64,000 nucleotides of DNA from Lachnospiraceae bacterium (GTDB lineage: Bacteria > Bacillota > Clostridia > Lachnospirales > Lachnospiraceae), in assembly GCA_900751785.1 (NCBI GenBank), contig CAADSM010000030.1, positions 1-64,000 of the forward strand. The letters run 5' to 3'. Numbering within the stretch: the stretch's first letter is position 1; every line of letters begins with the position of its first letter. The notes under the pieces are model-generated. The model was not told the DNA's origin. It made no database searches and worked only from the letters and a program-made list of their open reading frames with translations. Shown here piece after piece: positions 8,968-18,172 of this stretch. Position numbers and translations under genes: made by a program.

Positions 8968-9021
8968 AGTTATGATCTACTCAAAATGTTTCACGTGAAA
9001 CATTTTGAGTAGATCATAACT
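8968..9021. promoter_or_regulatory. parS site 2 inside a 54-bp perfect palindrome
   Basis: The exact parS consensus occupies 8987-9002. The symmetry continues outwards without mismatch to 8968 and 9021, giving two 27-bp arms with no loop. A 16-bp site is enough for ParB, so the extra symmetry may have a separate function or serve as a hairpin/terminator between convergent transcripts. Confidence 0.95.
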
Positions 9022-9142
9022 TTCATCTCTCATACTTTTTTCGAAACATGCACAAATTAAAGACAGGCTGATCCTTTCTGATCCTGCATGCCGGAAAACA
9101 TCCGCTGGATACGATCCATGCTGCAAAAAAATTATTAGGGGG

Positions 9143-9171
9143 TTTATTTGAGATTCCGGTTGTAGTATAAT
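9143..9171 (+). promoter_or_regulatory. Candidate promoter of the alpha/beta hydrolase gene
   Basis: TATAAT at 9166-9171 with a weak -35 (TTTATT, 9143-9148) at 17-bp spacing. The start codon is about 30 bp downstream. Confidence 0.4.
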
Positions 9172-9202
9172 AATCTTAAACGTCAAAGGCAGGTGAACTT
9201 GA

Positions 9203-10168
9203 GTGAGCATAAAAAGAAAACTGACATTTTTAGCCGTATTTACAGGCGCTGCGGTCGGAACGATGCATGTAGTAAACAGAGTTTTTCAATACATTTCTAC
9301 CGCAGACAATCTTCTCGATAAGGATACATACCAATATTATAATTGGAGATTTGGCAAGATTGCTTATAAAAAAGCCGGAAGCGGACGTCCCGTGCTGCTT
9401 ATACACGATCTAAGTGTCTGTTCATCATCAAATGAATGGCATAAGGTCGTCGAAAAGCTTTCAAAAACGAATACTGTATATGCGCTCGATCTTTTGGGAT
9501 GTGGATGTTCTGACCGCCCTCTCCTGACATATACAAATTTTCTTTATGTACAGCTGATAACTGATTTTATCAAAGATATCATCGGAGAGAGGACAGATAT
9601 CATTGCGTCCGGAGAATCCTCATCATTTGCCATAATGGCGTGCGCAAATGATGATACGGTCATTGACCGTGTGGTCCTGATCAACCCTCAGGATCTTGCC
9701 TCCCAGGCAAAAATCCCGACAAAACGTTCCTATATGATAAAGTATATTCTTATCACTCCGATCATAGGCACTTTTATATATAATATGAAGGTAAATAAGA
9801 GAACGATCAGAGAAAAACTTCTATCCGAAGTCTATGATCAAAACTCGATCAGGGAAAAAGATATACTTACATGCTTTGAATCTTCTCATAAGGATAAGAC
9901 AAATTCAAAGTATTTATTTGCGTCCCAGAAATCACGTTTCACAAACGCCAATATCGTATACTGCCTGAGAAAGATCAACAACAGTATATTCATAATTACA
10001 GGAAATGCAAATCCAGAGAATATCATTGCTGCTAATCAGTACCAGAATCATCTTCCTTCTATCGAGATACTGGGAATAAATAAGACAAAGCAGCTTCCAC
10101 ACCTGGAAAGACCCGAGGAATTTATCGAACAGGTGGGAGTGCTTTTCTCCGAAGCAGAAAATGAGTGA
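9203..10168 (+). CDS. Alpha/beta-fold hydrolase, membrane-anchored
   Basis: A 321-residue protein with an N-terminal hydrophobic segment (about 7-24) that may anchor it, then an alpha/beta hydrolase core: GSGRPVLLIHDLS (oxyanion region), ALDLLGCGCSDRP and the nucleophile elbow GESSS near residue 137. A late His (QLPHLERPEEF) completes a plausible triad. Substrate unknown. The start is taken as GTG 9203, downstream of AGGTGAAC. It is the only plus-strand gene between rsmG and parA and has its own promoter and terminator. Confidence 0.8.
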   Translation: MSIKRKLTFLAVFTGAAVGTMHVVNRVFQYISTADNLLDKDTYQYYNWRFGKIAYKKAGSGRPVLLIHDLSVCSSSNEWHKVVEKLSKTNTVYALDLLGCGCSDRPLLTYTNFLYVQLITDFIKDIIGERTDIIASGESSSFAIMACANDDTVIDRVVLINPQDLASQAKIPTKRSYMIKYILITPIIGTFIYNMKVNKRTIREKLLSEVYDQNSIREKDILTCFESSHKDKTNSKYLFASQKSRFTNANIVYCLRKINNSIFIITGNANPENIIAANQYQNHLPSIEILGINKTKQLPHLERPEEFIEQVGVLFSEAENE

Positions 10169-10211
10169 TATATCCTTATAGGAGTCCCCTTATAATAGGA
10201 AGAAAAGCATC

Positions 10212-10250
10212 AAAAGACCGTGCAGATAAAATTATCCGCACGGTCTTTTA
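10212..10250. terminator. Terminator after the hydrolase gene
   Basis: Perfect 12-bp stem AAAAGACCGTGC (10212-10223) / GCACGGTCTTTT (10238-10249). The A/T-flanked ends make it usable on the plus strand and possibly also for the opposing rsmG transcript. Confidence 0.85.
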
Positions 10251-10341
10251 TTACCTGATACTATTTCCAGTCTCAGCTCTCTCTTCTGAAATACTTGCTT
10301 TATATATCTTCTGTAGATATCCTCTTACTGCTTTAGAATGT

Positions 10342-11055
10342 TTACATCAGTGGTTCTTTTGCCGGAAGTCCTGCTTTTCTCGGATATTTTCCCGGTGTCT
10401 GCCTTACTTTTTCCACATCAACGAGTGATCTTCCCATATTTGTCCCCGGAAGATCGAACTTATCCACATTTTTTATCTCTCCTCCGAGAATACTCACTGC
10501 TTTTACCGCATTTTTAATCTCTTCATCAGAATCAGCACTCTTATATGAAATAAAATGCCCAGTTATCCCCACAAAAGGCAGACAATATTCACATAATGTG
10601 GATAAGTTGGCCACCGCACGTGAAACACAGAGGTCAAACCGCTCTCTAAATTCCTTCTTTTTTGCAAAATCCTCAGCTCTTCCGTGAAGCGCAATTATTT
10701 TTTTGAGCCCAAGCTCATCGATCACTGCATTTAAAAAATTGATCCTTTTATTCAGAGAATCCAGAAGGACCACCTCGATCTCCGGGTACACGATCTTAAG
10801 CGGTATGCCTGGGAATCCCGCTCCAGTTCCCACGTCAATGAGCCTTTTCACCTTGCTCATGTCATTACATCTTACAATTGTAAGACTATCTGTAAAATGC
10901 TTCAGGTTCACCTCGTCATAATCTGTGATCCCTGTGAGGTTCATCACTTTATTCCACTCCACAAGCATTTCATAATACTTATGGAACTGTTTTTTCTGCT
11001 CTTCCGAGAGCCTGATCCCAAGCTCTTCCAACTCTCTATCAAAACGCTCAGCCAT
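10342..11055 (-). CDS. rsmG: 16S rRNA m7G527 methyltransferase RsmG (GidB)
   Basis: Methylates G527 of 16S rRNA using SAM. At 237 residues it shows the family pattern: MNLTGITDYDEVNLKHFTDS, the SAM-binding DVGTGAGFPGIPL, LDSLNKRINFLN and SRAVANL. ATG 11055 follows AGGAGA. It is the last gene of mnmE-mnmG-rsmG. The coding sequence holds two exact DnaA boxes (10460-10468 and 10597-10605). Confidence 0.97.
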   Translation of the reverse strand: MAERFDRELEELGIRLSEEQKKQFHKYYEMLVEWNKVMNLTGITDYDEVNLKHFTDSLTIVRCNDMSKVKRLIDVGTGAGFPGIPLKIVYPEIEVVLLDSLNKRINFLNAVIDELGLKKIIALHGRAEDFAKKKEFRERFDLCVSRAVANLSTLCEYCLPFVGITGHFISYKSADSDEEIKNAVKAVSILGGEIKNVDKFDLPGTNMGRSLVDVEKVRQTPGKYPRKAGLPAKEPLM

Positions 11056-11113
11056 CTTTTTCTCCTGTTTTAAAAATAATAGAAACTCTGTCCGATCCTA
11101 TAACCTCAACGCA

Positions 11114-11143
11114 TAAGAATATATAGCATACTATATATTCTTA
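11114..11143 (-). other. AT-rich hairpin at the mnmG stop codon
   Basis: Perfect 13-bp stem TAAGAATATATAG / CTATATATTCTTA with a 4-nt loop, overlapping the mnmG stop codon. It is too AT-rich for a typical terminator and may shape the mnmG-rsmG junction of the mRNA. Confidence 0.5.
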
Positions 11144-13033
11144 TTTACTTCCAAGGTAGACGAGCAGTACCGAGATATCCGCCGGCGAAACACCTGATAT
11201 CCTCGAAGCCTGGCCGATAGAAGAAGGCCTTATCTGCTTCAGCTTCTGCCTTGCCTCGATGCGGAGACTCTGGATCTCATCATAATCGATCTCATCCGGT
11301 ATCTTCTTCTTTTCCAGCTTCCTGAACTGCTCTACCTGGCGCATCTGACGCTTTATATAGCCGTCATATTTGATATTGATATCAACCTGCTCTTTTACGT
11401 CATACGGGAGCTCCGGGCGCTTTTCATCGATAGGGGCAAGCTTTTCGTAAGAAAGCTCCGGTCTCCTGATCAGCTCTGCCATCGTAGTCCCTGACGTCAG
11501 CGGTGTGCTGCCAAAGGACGCAAGGAGATTCTGCACCTTCTCGGATGTCCCGATATTTGTATGCTCCACACGCTTTATTTCCTCCTCGATCAGCCGCTCC
11601 TTTTCCAGAAGGCGCTGATATCTTTCCTCGTCGATCAGCCCGACCTCATAGCCAAGCTTTGTCAGCCTGAGATCTGCATTGTCCTGGCGGAGCAGAAGCC
11701 GGTACTCGGCTCTGGAAGTCATCATCCTGTACGGCTCATGATTCTCCTTCGTTACTAGATCATCGATCAGCACTCCGATGTATCCCTGAGAGCGGTCGAT
11801 CACGATGCCCTCTTTTCCCTGGAGCTTCCTCGCAGCATTGATCCCCGCGATCAGTCCCTGTGCTGCTGCTTCCTCGTATCCCGAGCTTCCGTTAAACTGT
11901 CCACCGCTGAAGAGTCCCTCGACATTCTTAAACTCCAGAGTGCTCTTGAGCTGCCTTGCATCGATACAGTCATACTCGATCGCATAAGCATTTCTCACGA
12001 TCTTTGCATGCTCCAGCCCGGGAACGCTCCTGTACATGGCATACTGGACATCCTCCGGCAGAGAGCTGGACATGCCTCCTACATACATCTCCGTCGTGTG
12101 CAGTCCCTCCGGCTCAATGAATACCTGATGTCTGTCCTTATCCGGGAATTTCACGACCTTGTCCTCGATCGACGGGCAGTATCTCGGCCCGGTTCCCTCG
12201 ATTGCACCGGAAAACAGGGGCGACCGGTCCAGATTCTGACGGATGATGTCATGCGTCTTTTCGTTCGTATAAGTAAGCCAGCAGGATACCTGATCGATCT
12301 GTACCTCCTCGGGATCCGTGGTAAAGGAGAAGGGTACGACCCTCTCATCCCCCTTCTGTTCCTCCATCCTGCTGAAATCAATGGAATTTCTGTCAATCCT
12401 CGCAGGCGTCCCGGTCTTGAAACGGTACATCTGGATTCCCAGCTTCTTCAGGCTGTCCGTGAGATAGTTCGCGCTCTGCAGGCCGTTTGGCCCTGTATAC
12501 GTGCTTATATCGCCGTAAATGCATCTAGCCTTCAGATATGTGCCTGTGCACAAAACAACGGCTCTGCAGCGGTATATGGCGCCTGAATAGGTCTGTACGC
12601 CTGTCACCCTGCCGTCTTCTGCAAGAATATCCGTCACCTCCATCTGCCGGATATCCAGGTTATCCTGTCCCTCAAGCACCTGGCGCATCGCCCGGCTGTA
12701 GTCCGCCTTGTCAGCCTGCGCCCTGAGGGAATGCACCGCCGGACCCTTGGAGCTGTTCAGCATCTTTGACTGAATGAATGTCCTGTCGATCACCTTTCCC
12801 ATCTCTCCGCCAAGCGCGTCCACCTCTCTCACAAGGTGTCCTTTTGAACTTCCCCCGATATTCGGATTACATGGCATGAGCGCAATGCTGTCCACACTCA
12901 CCGTGAACATCACGGTCCTGAAGCCGAGCCTTGCCGCCGCGAGTGCTGCCTCACATCCCGCATGTCCCGCTCCGACCACGGCGATATCGTATTCGTCTTT
13001 ATTTTCCCATACAGAACTTGCTGAATATTTCAT
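11141..13033 (-). CDS. mnmG: tRNA uridine-5-carboxymethylaminomethyl modification protein MnmG (GidA)
   Basis: With MnmE it installs the (carboxymethyl)aminomethyl group on wobble U34 of certain tRNAs. The 630 residues carry an FAD-binding [19 protein letters not shown] near the N-terminus, [17 protein letters not shown], the [21 protein letters not shown] block and a helical C-terminal domain. The start at 13033 lies inside the end of mnmE (35-bp overlap), implying translational coupling with its partner. Confidence 0.97.
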   Translation of the reverse strand: MKYSASSVWENKDEYDIAVVGAGHAGCEAALAAARLGFRTVMFTVSVDSIALMPCNPNIGGSSKGHLVREVDALGGEMGKVIDRTFIQSKMLNSSKGPAVHSLRAQADKADYSRAMRQVLEGQDNLDIRQMEVTDILAEDGRVTGVQTYSGAIYRCRAVVLCTGTYLKARCIYGDISTYTGPNGLQSANYLTDSLKKLGIQMYRFKTGTPARIDRNSIDFSRMEEQKGDERVVPFSFTTDPEEVQIDQVSCWLTYTNEKTHDIIRQNLDRSPLFSGAIEGTGPRYCPSIEDKVVKFPDKDRHQVFIEPEGLHTTEMYVGGMSSSLPEDVQYAMYRSVPGLEHAKIVRNAYAIEYDCIDARQLKSTLEFKNVEGLFSGGQFNGSSGYEEAAAQGLIAGINAARKLQGKEGIVIDRSQGYIGVLIDDLVTKENHEPYRMMTSRAEYRLLLRQDNADLRLTKLGYEVGLIDEERYQRLLEKERLIEEEIKRVEHTNIGTSEKVQNLLASFGSTPLTSGTTMAELIRRPELSYEKLAPIDEKRPELPYDVKEQVDINIKYDGYIKRQMRQVEQFRKLEKKKIPDEIDYDEIQSLRIEARQKLKQIRPSSIGQASRISGVSPADISVLLVYLGSK

Positions 13034-14402
13034 TTACCAAATCTTCTCCTATCGCTTCTCCTGTTATATTCCCGAGTGACTCGTATGCGTCCATGAGATC
13101 GATGGAATAAAAATCCTCCGGCATCCCTGCATCAATGCTCCCGACTACCTTTTCCATGCTCTCAAGCGCATCGCTCAGCGCACTCTTCTGCCTTGCATTT
13201 GTAATATATACCTCTTCGTTGAAGGAGAGGCTTCCCTTTAAGAACATAGATTTTACCGTCTCCTCAAATTCCCGGATTCCCTGTTCTTCCTTCGCCGATA
13301 TCCCGATCATGGGGACCGGCGTGAAGCTCCTTCCGTTTTTCTCAAAGATCTCCTTCAGCTTTCTCCTGACGTCCTCTTCTTCCACCACAGTCTTGAGATC
13401 CGACTTATTCAGGAGTATGATCGTCCTTTTGTCATAGATCAGTTCAAGTATCTTGTCATCATTTTCATCCATCTCTCTGGAAGCATCAACGACATAAACG
13501 ACAAGATCTGCATTTCTCGCATAATCCTTTGCCTTGTCAACTCCCATCTGCTCTATGATATCTTCCGTCTGGCGTATGCCCGCAGTGTCTATGACATTCA
13601 ATGTCAGCCCCTGGAGGCGGATCTGCTCCTCAAGGGCATCCCTCGTAGTCCCCTCGATATCCGTGACGATCGCCCGGTCATGCCCGGAGAGCACATTCAG
13701 GAGAGAAGATTTTCCTGCATTCGGTTTTCCCACGATGACGGTCTGTATCCCCTCTTTCATGACCCTTCCGTCGTCCGCGGACCGGATCAATTCCTTCAGC
13801 TCTTCCATGATCTTAAGCGAAGCCCTGCGCAGCGTCTCTCCATAGCCGTCTACACTGATATGCTCCGGGTCATCGAGTGCCGATTCTATGAAGGCTGTGT
13901 GGTATATTATTTTATTTCTTATATCATTAATTCTGTTTCTCAAACTGCCTTTCAGCTGGCTCAGAGAGCTTTTCAGAGCATACTCATTCTGCGATGTGAT
14001 CACATCGATCACCGCCTCTGCCTGAGACAGATCCATCTTTCCGTTCAGGAAGGCCCGCTTCGTAAACTCTCCCGGCTCTGCCGGCCTGGCTCCGTTTTTC
14101 AGCACGGTCTCAAGAACCCTCGACACGACATAGGTTCCGCCGTGGCAGTTGATCTCTACCGTATCCTCCCCGGTAAATGTCCGCGGCGCGCGCATCGCCA
14201 TCACAAGGACCTCATCTATAATATCATCCCCGTCTGCGATATGTCCATAATGGATCGTATGGCTGGGCGCTCCTGAGAGACTCTTTTTCCCCCTGTAGAT
14301 CCTGTCTGCGACGCTGAATGCATCCACTCCGCTGATGCGGACGATCCCGATCCCGGAGTTCGTCATCCCCGTGGAAATTGCTGCGATTGTATCTTTCTTC
14401 AT
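12999..14402 (-). CDS. mnmE: tRNA modification GTPase MnmE (TrmE)
   Basis: Partner of MnmG in U34 modification. The 467-residue protein has an N-terminal folate-binding domain ([13 protein letters not shown]), an inserted G domain with [15 protein letters not shown] and NKSD, and the C-terminal CxGK motif (CMGK) ending the chain. It starts after a strong terminator that separates it from jag, so mnmE-mnmG-rsmG probably uses its own promoter. Confidence 0.97.
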   Translation of the reverse strand: MKKDTIAAISTGMTNSGIGIVRISGVDAFSVADRIYRGKKSLSGAPSHTIHYGHIADGDDIIDEVLVMAMRAPRTFTGEDTVEINCHGGTYVVSRVLETVLKNGARPAEPGEFTKRAFLNGKMDLSQAEAVIDVITSQNEYALKSSLSQLKGSLRNRINDIRNKIIYHTAFIESALDDPEHISVDGYGETLRRASLKIMEELKELIRSADDGRVMKEGIQTVIVGKPNAGKSSLLNVLSGHDRAIVTDIEGTTRDALEEQIRLQGLTLNVIDTAGIRQTEDIIEQMGVDKAKDYARNADLVVYVVDASREMDENDDKILELIYDKRTIILLNKSDLKTVVEEEDVRRKLKEIFEKNGRSFTPVPMIGISAKEEQGIREFEETVKSMFLKGSLSFNEEVYITNARQKSALSDALESMEKVVGSIDAGMPEDFYSIDLMDAYESLGNITGEAIGEDLVNEIFSKFCMGK

Positions 14403-14431
14403 ATGATCTTCATACCTTTCAGATATTTAAA

Positions 14432-14483
14432 AAAGGACGTTTCACATCTTCACGAAAGTATCCGTGAAGCGTAAACGTCCTTT
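14432..14483 (-). terminator. Terminator between jag and mnmE
   Basis: AAAGGACGTTT (14432-14442) pairs with AAACGTCCTTT (14473-14483), with a second stem CTTCACG/CGTGAAG inside. On the minus strand it ends in a T-run, closing the rpmH-to-jag transcript. Confidence 0.85.
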
Positions 14484-14519
14484 CGCTTCAAGATCAGGAC
14501 GGCATCTTCTGCCTCCCGA

Positions 14520-15398
14520 CTATCTTTTTAACGTTACGACAACCTTTCTGTAAGGCTCTTCTCCCTCACTGTGCGTCGTCACATAAGGATCTGACTGCAG
14601 AGCTGAATGGATGATCCTTCTCTCATACGGATTCATCGGCTCAAGCGCTACCGGTCTTCTTGTTCTCTTCACCTTATGAGCGATATTCTTAGCCAGATGT
14701 CTCAGGGTCTCTTCTCTTCTCGCACGATAGTTCTCCGTATCAAGCTTGACTCTCACATATCCATCCTGGTGCTTGTTGGCAACACGGTTTGCAAGATACT
14801 GGAGCGCGTCCAGAGTCTGTCCTCTCTTGCCGATCAGGATCCCCATATGCTCTCCGCTCATATTGACGCTCAATGCTCCGTCCGCATCGATCTCTGAAGA
14901 AATCTCGACTTCCATATTCATAGCAGAAAGAGTATTCTTGAGGAAATCCTCCACCGCTGCGATCGTCACATCCTGTACTTCCGCAAGCACTGTCTCTTCC
15001 CTCTTCGGCTCTTCTGCCTTTTCTGCCTTCTCAGTTTTTTCTGCGCGCTCTGCCTTATCAGCTCTCTCTGCTTTATCGGCTTTTTTGGAATTTCTTGAGG
15101 AATCTTTTTTCGGCTTTTTCTCTGTCTTCTCTTTTTTCTTAAAGACAGGCTCTTCTGTTCTTACCTCTTCTTTTTCGGGTTCCTCTGATACCGCAGAAAA
15201 AATCTCCGGTTCTGGCTCCGGCTCCGGTTTTCTCCAAGCCTCGATAACGGCCTGCTTCATCCCGATACCGAGAAATCCGGGGCTTCCTTTTTCAATTACT
15301 TCATATTCAATCTTATCGCTGGTAGCGCCCAGCTGAATCATTGCTTCTGTAATCGCATCATCTACTGTTTTCGCTGATACCCTGATACTGCCATTCAT
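14520..15398 (-). CDS. jag: RNA-binding protein Jag (KhpB)
   Basis: A KH-R3H RNA-binding protein linked in relatives to cell division and envelope growth. The order is a Jag N-terminal domain (MNGSIRVSAKTVDDAITEA to GFLGIGMKQA), a long charged linker (about 55-135) with repeated K-A-E-R and K-A-E-K units, a KH domain (GILIGKRGQTLDALQYL) and an R3H domain (NPYERRIIHSALQ). ATG 15398 is preferred because AAGGA precedes it and the family begins there. The linker is longer and more repetitive than in many homologues. It follows yidC, the usual arrangement. Confidence 0.95.
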   Translation of the reverse strand: MNGSIRVSAKTVDDAITEAMIQLGATSDKIEYEVIEKGSPGFLGIGMKQAVIEAWRKPEPEPEPEIFSAVSEEPEKEEVRTEEPVFKKKEKTEKKPKKDSSRNSKKADKAERADKAERAEKTEKAEKAEEPKREETVLAEVQDVTIAAVEDFLKNTLSAMNMEVEISSEIDADGALSVNMSGEHMGILIGKRGQTLDALQYLANRVANKHQDGYVRVKLDTENYRARREETLRHLAKNIAHKVKRTRRPVALEPMNPYERRIIHSALQSDPYVTTHSEGEEPYRKVVVTLKR

Positions 15399-15459
15399 CC
15401 CGATTCCTTCCTTTCTCAATCACGGATACATCTGCTCTGCATCCGGCTCGGACCGACAA

Positions 15460-16791
15460 CTATTTCTTCCTTTTGTCTCTGCCTTTCTTAGGCGCTTCGC
15501 TTTCCTCTGTCGGAAGCTGGGTCTCCTGCCCGCTGTTATAGCGGTTTACAAGATTCGCCTTGGCTGTGAGGCTTCCCGGTTTTGCCCTTTCCGCCATCTC
15601 CTGCGCTTTCTTCAGCTTCTCTTCCTTCTCTGAATCAGTGATCTTTGCCTTCTGCGTGATCCCTACATTTCTCGTGCTCGTCGTCGCCATCTTGTTGATC
15701 TCTTTTGCTGAAGTGCCTTTTTTCTCCCGCTTCTTCTGAGCTTTCTTTCGATTCTCTTCAATGATGTCGTCGACGCTCTTGCTCTTCAGATACTTGTTCA
15801 CTATGATCTGCTGTATGCTTCGCACCACCGCACTGGCAACCCAGTAGAGACCGAGTCCGGCAGGGAGCGAGAAACCGAAGAATACAGAGATCAGAGGCAT
15901 GGTGTATGTCATCGTCTTCATAGAGCCTGCCATCGGATTATCCGGATCCAATGACGCGCTGGAAGCGCTCTGTGAGAGCTTGACACTGATAAACTGTGTG
16001 ACACCTGCGAGCACCGGTATGATGATCGCAAGGATGATCCCTATGATCGACGCCGACGCGATCGCGCTTGTGAGAAGATTCCACGGATGCTCTCCGATGT
16101 TGATTCCCAGGAAATTGTTAAACTGGGATACTTCGTTTACCGTGCTTTTCACAAGATTTTCCACCTGCGGCATCTTGTCTGCCAGCGTGTCCCACGTAGA
16201 CGACTGAAATCTGTAGAAAAACTCTGCCATACTTCCGGGATTTGTAAAATCATAGTAACTTGCCGGAAGATTCAGCGCTCCAGCGAGCTCTTCCATTGTA
16301 CTCTCATAGCCTGAAATCGACTGGATCTTCTCGATAAGAGGAGTATATACTTCTCTTACCTGTGTTACATATCTCGGTATATTCTGTACGACCGGGTACA
16401 GTCCGAAAAGAAATATAAGCTGGAACAGAGACGGAAGACAGCCGCTGGACATCTTCACTCCGTATTTCTCATACAGATTATTCATCTCTTCCTGCTGTTT
16501 CAGCATGGACGCCTGATCTTTCTTTCCTTCATACTTCTTCTGGATTTTCTTCATCTCAGGCGACATGACTGACTGCATTTTAGAAAATTTCTGCTGTTTG
16601 ATCGTAAGAGGCATCAAAAGCGTGTATACAATGATCGTAAAGATGATGATACATACACCGATATTATTGATGCCGATCGCGTCCATAACATTATAGATCG
16701 CATTCATGACTTGTCCCAGCAGCCATGAGATCTGACTTATGATCGGCCAGTCATAGATGGCGCCGGAAGCTAAAAGTCCAAACATTTCCAT
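15460..16791 (-). CDS. yidC: Membrane protein insertase YidC
   Basis: Inserts and folds membrane proteins alone or with Sec. This 443-residue YidC/Oxa1 protein has an N-terminal segment, a first membrane helix (about 40-62), a cytoplasmic loop rich in K/Q (SKMQSVMSPEMKKIQKKYEG), helices around 115-140, 240-275 and 290-330, and a long basic C-terminal tail. The SGCLPSLFQ block is typical of the catalytic groove region. It sits between yidD and jag. Confidence 0.95.
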   Translation of the reverse strand: MEMFGLLASGAIYDWPIISQISWLLGQVMNAIYNVMDAIGINNIGVCIIIFTIIVYTLLMPLTIKQQKFSKMQSVMSPEMKKIQKKYEGKKDQASMLKQQEEMNNLYEKYGVKMSSGCLPSLFQLIFLFGLYPVVQNIPRYVTQVREVYTPLIEKIQSISGYESTMEELAGALNLPASYYDFTNPGSMAEFFYRFQSSTWDTLADKMPQVENLVKSTVNEVSQFNNFLGINIGEHPWNLLTSAIASASIIGIILAIIIPVLAGVTQFISVKLSQSASSASLDPDNPMAGSMKTMTYTMPLISVFFGFSLPAGLGLYWVASAVVRSIQQIIVNKYLKSKSVDDIIEENRKKAQKKREKKGTSAKEINKMATTSTRNVGITQKAKITDSEKEEKLKKAQEMAERAKPGSLTAKANLVNRYNSGQETQLPTEESEAPKKGRDKRKK

Positions 16792-16803
16792 TTTTTATCC
16801 TCC

Positions 16804-17025
16804 TTAGGGTACCGGATCATATCCTCCTTTTGAAAATGGATTGCAGCGCAGGATCCTCCAGACAGCAAGAGCGCCTCCCTTTAATGCACCGTACTTTTCT
16901 ATCGCCTCGATTCCATACTGTGAACAGGTCGGATAATACTTACAGGTACTGTACCCTTTCAGGCCGGACAGGTATTTTCTGTAAAACCGGATCATCCCGA
17001 TCAAAATCCTCTTCAACCGCACCAC
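16804..17025 (-). CDS. yidD: Membrane protein insertion efficiency factor YidD
   Basis: A 73-residue amphipathic protein that aids YidC-dependent insertion. The diagnostic core [28 protein letters not shown] and [14 protein letters not shown] is complete. It lies 9 bp after rnpA stops and 12 bp before yidC. Confidence 0.96.
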   Translation of the reverse strand: MVRLKRILIGMIRFYRKYLSGLKGYSTCKYYPTCSQYGIEAIEKYGALKGGALAVWRILRCNPFSKGGYDPVP

Positions 17026-17034
17026 TTCCTTTAT

Positions 17035-17409
17035 CTATATGGCTGTATCTGCGTCCGCACTTTTCTCCGGTTCTGCAGATACAATTTTATGAAGCTTTCC
17101 GAGGTGGATCAGCGCGCTTTCAATACTACGATAATCACTGCCCCGCGCACTAGTTCTTGCTATTATTATGATATCAAACCCACAACGGAATTTTTCTTCT
17201 GATATTCTGTAGCTCTCTCTGATCAGACGTGTAAGGCGGTGCCTCACCACGCTGTTACCGACTTTTTTACTGACAGAGATCCCGATTCTGTTCTTCTCCC
17301 GGCCGTTCGGATGAACATACATTACGAGAAGGCGATTCGCGCAGGATCTCCCATTCCTGTAAACAATTTGAAAATCTTTATTTTTCTTTAAAGATTCTGA
17401 AAAAATCAT
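17035..17409 (-). CDS. rnpA: Ribonuclease P protein component
   Basis: Protein cofactor of RNase P, which matures tRNA 5' ends. The chain MIFSESLKKNKDFQIVYRNG leads to GISVSKKVGNSVVRHRLTRLIRE, the RNR-like RNA-binding motif with His in place of the usual Asn. ATG 17409 is preferred over the upstream TTG because GAGG is correctly spaced. The normal-length 124-residue protein follows rpmH, separated by a small hairpin. Confidence 0.95.
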   Translation of the reverse strand: MIFSESLKKNKDFQIVYRNGRSCANRLLVMYVHPNGREKNRIGISVSKKVGNSVVRHRLTRLIRESYRISEEKFRCGFDIIIIARTSARGSDYRSIESALIHLGKLHKIVSAEPEKSADADTAI

Positions 17410-17442
17410 CAATACCCTCAACTAACTTTAGATAGAAGAAAA

Positions 17443-17460
17443 GGCCACATAGATGCGGCC
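17443..17460 (-). terminator. Attenuator-like hairpin between rpmH and rnpA
   Basis: On the minus strand GGCCGCAU pairs with AUGUGGCC (one G-U pair) and is followed by TTTT. It begins directly after the rpmH stop codon. It would let most transcripts end after the abundant ribosomal protein while some continue into rnpA. Confidence 0.65.
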
Positions 17461-17595
17461 TTAAGCTGATAACTGTTTTCTTCCTTTTGCTCTTCTGGCA
17501 GCCAATACTTTTCTTCCGCCCGGTGTGCTCATTCTTGCTCTGAACCCATGAACTTTAGATCTGGATCTTTTCTTCGGCTGAAATGTCATCTTCAT
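17461..17595 (-). CDS. rpmH: 50S ribosomal protein L34
   Basis: A 44-residue basic protein starting [19 protein letters not shown] and containing [19 protein letters not shown], which is L34. ATG 17595 has the strong site GGGAGGTG upstream. It is the first gene of the leftward operon facing away from dnaA, a classic marker of the Firmicutes origin. Confidence 0.97.
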   Translation of the reverse strand: MKMTFQPKKRSRSKVHGFRARMSTPGGRKVLAARRAKGRKQLSA

Positions 17596-17695
17596 TCTCA
17601 ATACACCTCCCTTTGACTGCTATACTTTATAATAAAGTATTCACAATAATTAACTTTTACTTATCCATATCTTTACTCAGAAAGACACGCACTTT

Positions 17696-17724
17696 ATTAT
17701 AGTGAAAAAATACCTATAAGTCAA
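17696..17724 (-). promoter_or_regulatory. Promoter of rpmH-rnpA
   Basis: On the minus strand TTGACT (17719-17724), 17 bp and TATAAT (17696-17701). This is a near-consensus SigA promoter about 100 bp upstream of rpmH. Confidence 0.75.
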
Positions 17725-18085
17725 GCAAAATCAAGGCTTTCCCTCAAAATTTGTATCGGTCTGCACCGGTCCGTCCATGCGCCGGGATATATGGGAACAG
17801 ATATACAAGCTTACACGTTCAAACTGCACCTCCCTCACTGCATATCTTGACTGGTCACTGATTTTACATGTGTGTATAATAAAAATCCCCGTGTTTACAC
17901 TGATTACAGCGGTTTTCCACATTCTGTTTCCGCAGTTATCCACAAGTTATCCACATTTGTTGATAACTTGTGGATAACTGCTGTATAACGTTAAAATAAC
18001 ATGTAGAAAAAATAAAATTTTGTTAATAAACCTTCATAATTCAAGTGTTAATTGTGTTTATAAAGTTATGCACACTCATTTTTCA

Positions 18086-18114
18086 TTGCTTATAAACCTG
18101 TTTTGATGTAAAAT
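18086..18114 (+). promoter_or_regulatory. Candidate dnaA promoter
   Basis: TTGCTT (18086-18091), 17 bp, TAAAAT (18109-18114), about 60 bp before dnaA. The DnaA box at 18066 overlaps its upstream edge, which would suit autoregulation. Confidence 0.5.
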
Positions 18115-18172
18115 GTAGGAGAGAGATTATGCCTTTATATCTCTCTATTCTATTGATTAGGAGTTACTTTCG

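Larger units (their letters stand above)
17661..18172. other. oriC: Origin of replication, rpmH-dnaA segment
   Basis: This gene-free interval holds a DnaA-box cluster: exact TTATCCACA at 17936-17944 and 17947-17955, its reverse TGTGGATAA at 17969-17977 and TTATGCACA at 18066-18074. Near matches are TTTTCCACA (17913-17921) and TTATCCATA (17661-17669). An A/T-rich stretch (about 17985-18060) next to the boxes is the likely unwinding element. It was recognised from position and boxes; the unwinding site is inferred. Confidence 0.85.

Noticed and set aside
10612..10627. Half-parS sequence (CACGTGAAACA) in rsmG
   Set aside because: Only 11 of 16 positions match; the other half has no symmetry, so it is probably coding chance.
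17731..17943. Minus-strand 70-residue frame in the oriC region
   Set aside because: It overlaps DnaA boxes, has no ribosome binding site and looks like random translation.
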